DNA of 64,000 bases, from positions 1-64,000 of the forward strand of contig NZ_BAKN01000009.1 of the NCBI RefSeq assembly GCF_000614205.1, in the 5' to 3' direction. Every line of letters starts with the position of its first letter. Positions within the stretch are counted from its first letter, which is position 1. Origin of the DNA: Hoylesella saccharolytica JCM 17484 (GTDB lineage Bacteria > Bacteroidota > Bacteroidia > Bacteroidales > Bacteroidaceae). Shown piece after piece: positions 62,922 to 64,000 of this stretch. The notes below the pieces were generated by a model. That model ran no database searches, had not been told where the DNA came from, and was given only the letters and a program-made list of their open reading frames with translations. The position numbers and the translations under genes were made by a program.

Positions 62922-64000
62922 TTATTCCCATCCGGGATTTTGTTTCACTAAGGGCATACGTAAGATTTCATTTCTCGGAATCGGCAAAGTATAGTATTTT
63001 GGATCTGCCGTTGCATGACAATCTACAGCCTGAACACGAACATTAGAAAGCGTTCCATCGTTAGCTTTTGTCCACCGCATAGCGGTTTTTAGGCGTGAAT
63101 TGGCCTCAAGGATACCCCAACGACGTAAATCATAGAAACGATTTTCTTCAAGAGCCATTTCTACACGGCGTTCTCTTCTGATACGCTCTCTAAATTCGTC
63201 TTTGGTTAATCCTGTAGGCAAATCGGGCATTCCTGCTCTGCGTCGCGTTGCATTCGCAGCATCATAAGCCTCTGCTGTAGGACCATTTGCCTCGTTTTCA
63301 GCCTCGGCAACATCCAAATACAGCTCTGCCAATCGGTAAATACGCCACAAAGTTTTGGCGTCTGCTGGTGAACGCATAGCTGGATCAACATACTTCCGAA
63401 CATAATATCCCGTCGGCGTTCTCTGCTTTAGAAAGTCGATACCATGTCTTCCGCCAACATACGATTCAATATAAACATCCTTATCTTTTACTTTTCCGAA
63501 ATGAGCCCCATTATACCAAACCGTTGCATAAAAGCGCGGATCACGATTCTCATATGGTTTCTGGTCGTCGTAGCCTGATGCTGGATTGATTTTCGGTCTG
63601 GTATGTGCCTCATCTTCATAGCCTAAGATGGGTACTGTCCCGTCTTTCATTTCGTAGCTGTCTACCAATTCTTGCGAAGGACATTCTCCACACTTCTCCC
63701 CACCAAAATCTACGGGAATCATGTGCATTAAGAATGTAATCACAGAAAAACGTCGAAACTCCTGACCAGAATAGCCCCAGCTATCGATCGCCTCTAAAAG
63801 CGTTTCTTTATCTTCAGGATTTTCCTCTTTTACCGGCCGTGTAATAAAGAACTTTTCATAATTGCTATACAATGCATAACCATTAGAGGTGAGTTGCTTC
63901 AAGGCTTCTTTTGCAGCAGTAGCAGCGGCTTGCCATTTTGCAGCGTCGTTGGTAGGATTCCAATGCGGACTGGCTGCAAACAACAATGCAGATGCTTTGA
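62922..64000 (-). CDS. SusD/RagB family protein, 5' part beyond the window
   Basis: C-terminal 359 residues of a SusD-like ligand-binding lipoprotein; the frame stays open to the last base of the window (RASALLFAASPHWNP at the edge fits the family's KARALLFAASP motif), so the start lies to the right. Further motifs: IYRLAELYLDVAEAENEANG, FRERIRRERRVEMALEENRFYDLRRW, YYTLPIPRNEILRMP. Its SusC partner would be expected next, outside the window. It is read toward the GH106-like gene, which probably belongs to the same operon. Confidence 0.9.
   Translation of the reverse strand, partial: KASALLFAASPHWNPTNDAAKWQAAATAAKEALKQLTSNGYALYSNYEKFFITRPVKEENPEDKETLLEAIDSWGYSGQEFRRFSVITFLMHMIPVDFGGEKCGECPSQELVDSYEMKDGTVPILGYEDEAHTRPKINPASGYDDQKPYENRDPRFYATVWYNGAHFGKVKDKDVYIESYVGGRHGIDFLKQRTPTGYYVRKYVDPAMRSPADAKTLWRIYRLAELYLDVAEAENEANGPTAEAYDAANATRRRAGMPDLPTGLTKDEFRERIRRERRVEMALEENRFYDLRRWGILEANSRLKTAMRWTKANDGTLSNVRVQAVDCHATADPKYYTLPIPRNEILRMPLVKQNPGWE

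Noticed and set aside
1-64000. tRNA, rRNA or other known structural RNA genes
   Set aside because: I saw no cloverleaf with TTCGA arm plus matching acceptor stem and no rRNA core sequence; a covariance-model search could still find something small.

Overview
The window looks like chromosomal DNA from a Bacteroidetes bacterium, most likely Prevotella in the broad sense (inference). The signs are four SusC and/or SusD loci, many TAnnTTTG-type -7 promoter boxes, proteins with Por-type (T9SS) C-terminal sorting tails, a C10 (streptopain/interpain-like) protease with such a tail, tandem FKBP isomerases and a folP-cdaA gene pair. I see no rRNA, tRNA, CRISPR array, transposase or phage gene.

Layout. 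0-1.4 kb holds dispersed repeats only. 1.4-4.3 kb has a WG-repeat lipoprotein and a DUF3467 protein (both minus), then a class I fructose-bisphosphate aldolase (plus). 4.8-10.2 kb is a SusC/SusD pair without enzymes. 10.9-14.2 kb has a TonB-domain protein and three tandem FKBP isomerases. 14.4-19.2 kb has a sirtuin, an FMN-binding/4Fe-4S membrane protein, an anaerobic sulfatase-maturase-type radical SAM enzyme and a LicD protein. 19.3-27.5 kb is a minus-strand operon: SusC, SusD, DUF4843 lipoprotein, PKD-like lipoprotein, TlpA-type thioredoxin. 27.7-32.8 kb holds housekeeping genes (xerD, aroQ, O-methyltransferase, cdaA, folP, a second TlpA protein). 33.3-40.7 kb holds three secreted proteins with T9SS tails (propeller-like protein, NAGPA-like phosphodiester glycosidase, C10 protease). 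40.7-43.7 kb has a Crp-type regulator, lepA and a small lipoprotein. 43.7-64 kb is a carbohydrate region with two divergent arms: DUF4434 protein/MFS sugar porter/CE2-like esterase on the minus strand; AGE epimerase/phosphoesterase/SusC/SusD/GH3/esterase on the plus strand; then a GH106-like enzyme and a SusD cut by the window end, both minus.

Two things stand out. First, the long intergenic gaps carry several unrelated families of structured dispersed repeats. The most striking is a ~370 bp element present five times (one copy degenerate). It contains an exact 22 bp tandem array of AAAA-N7-TTTT-N7 units, so A/T tracts fall every 11 bp, and in every case it points toward a downstream promoter or promoter-like box. 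Other families are a 23 bp tandem unit with a CCCCTT/AAGGGG hairpin, a ~77 bp near-perfect palindrome (two copies), and a 41 bp palindromic tandem array closed by a perfect 13 bp inverted repeat. Second, seven otherwise normal genes are split by nine frameshifts; eight of the nine are repaired by adding one G to a G run on the coding strand. That points to a systematic sequence error or a shared mutational bias rather than independent gene decay.
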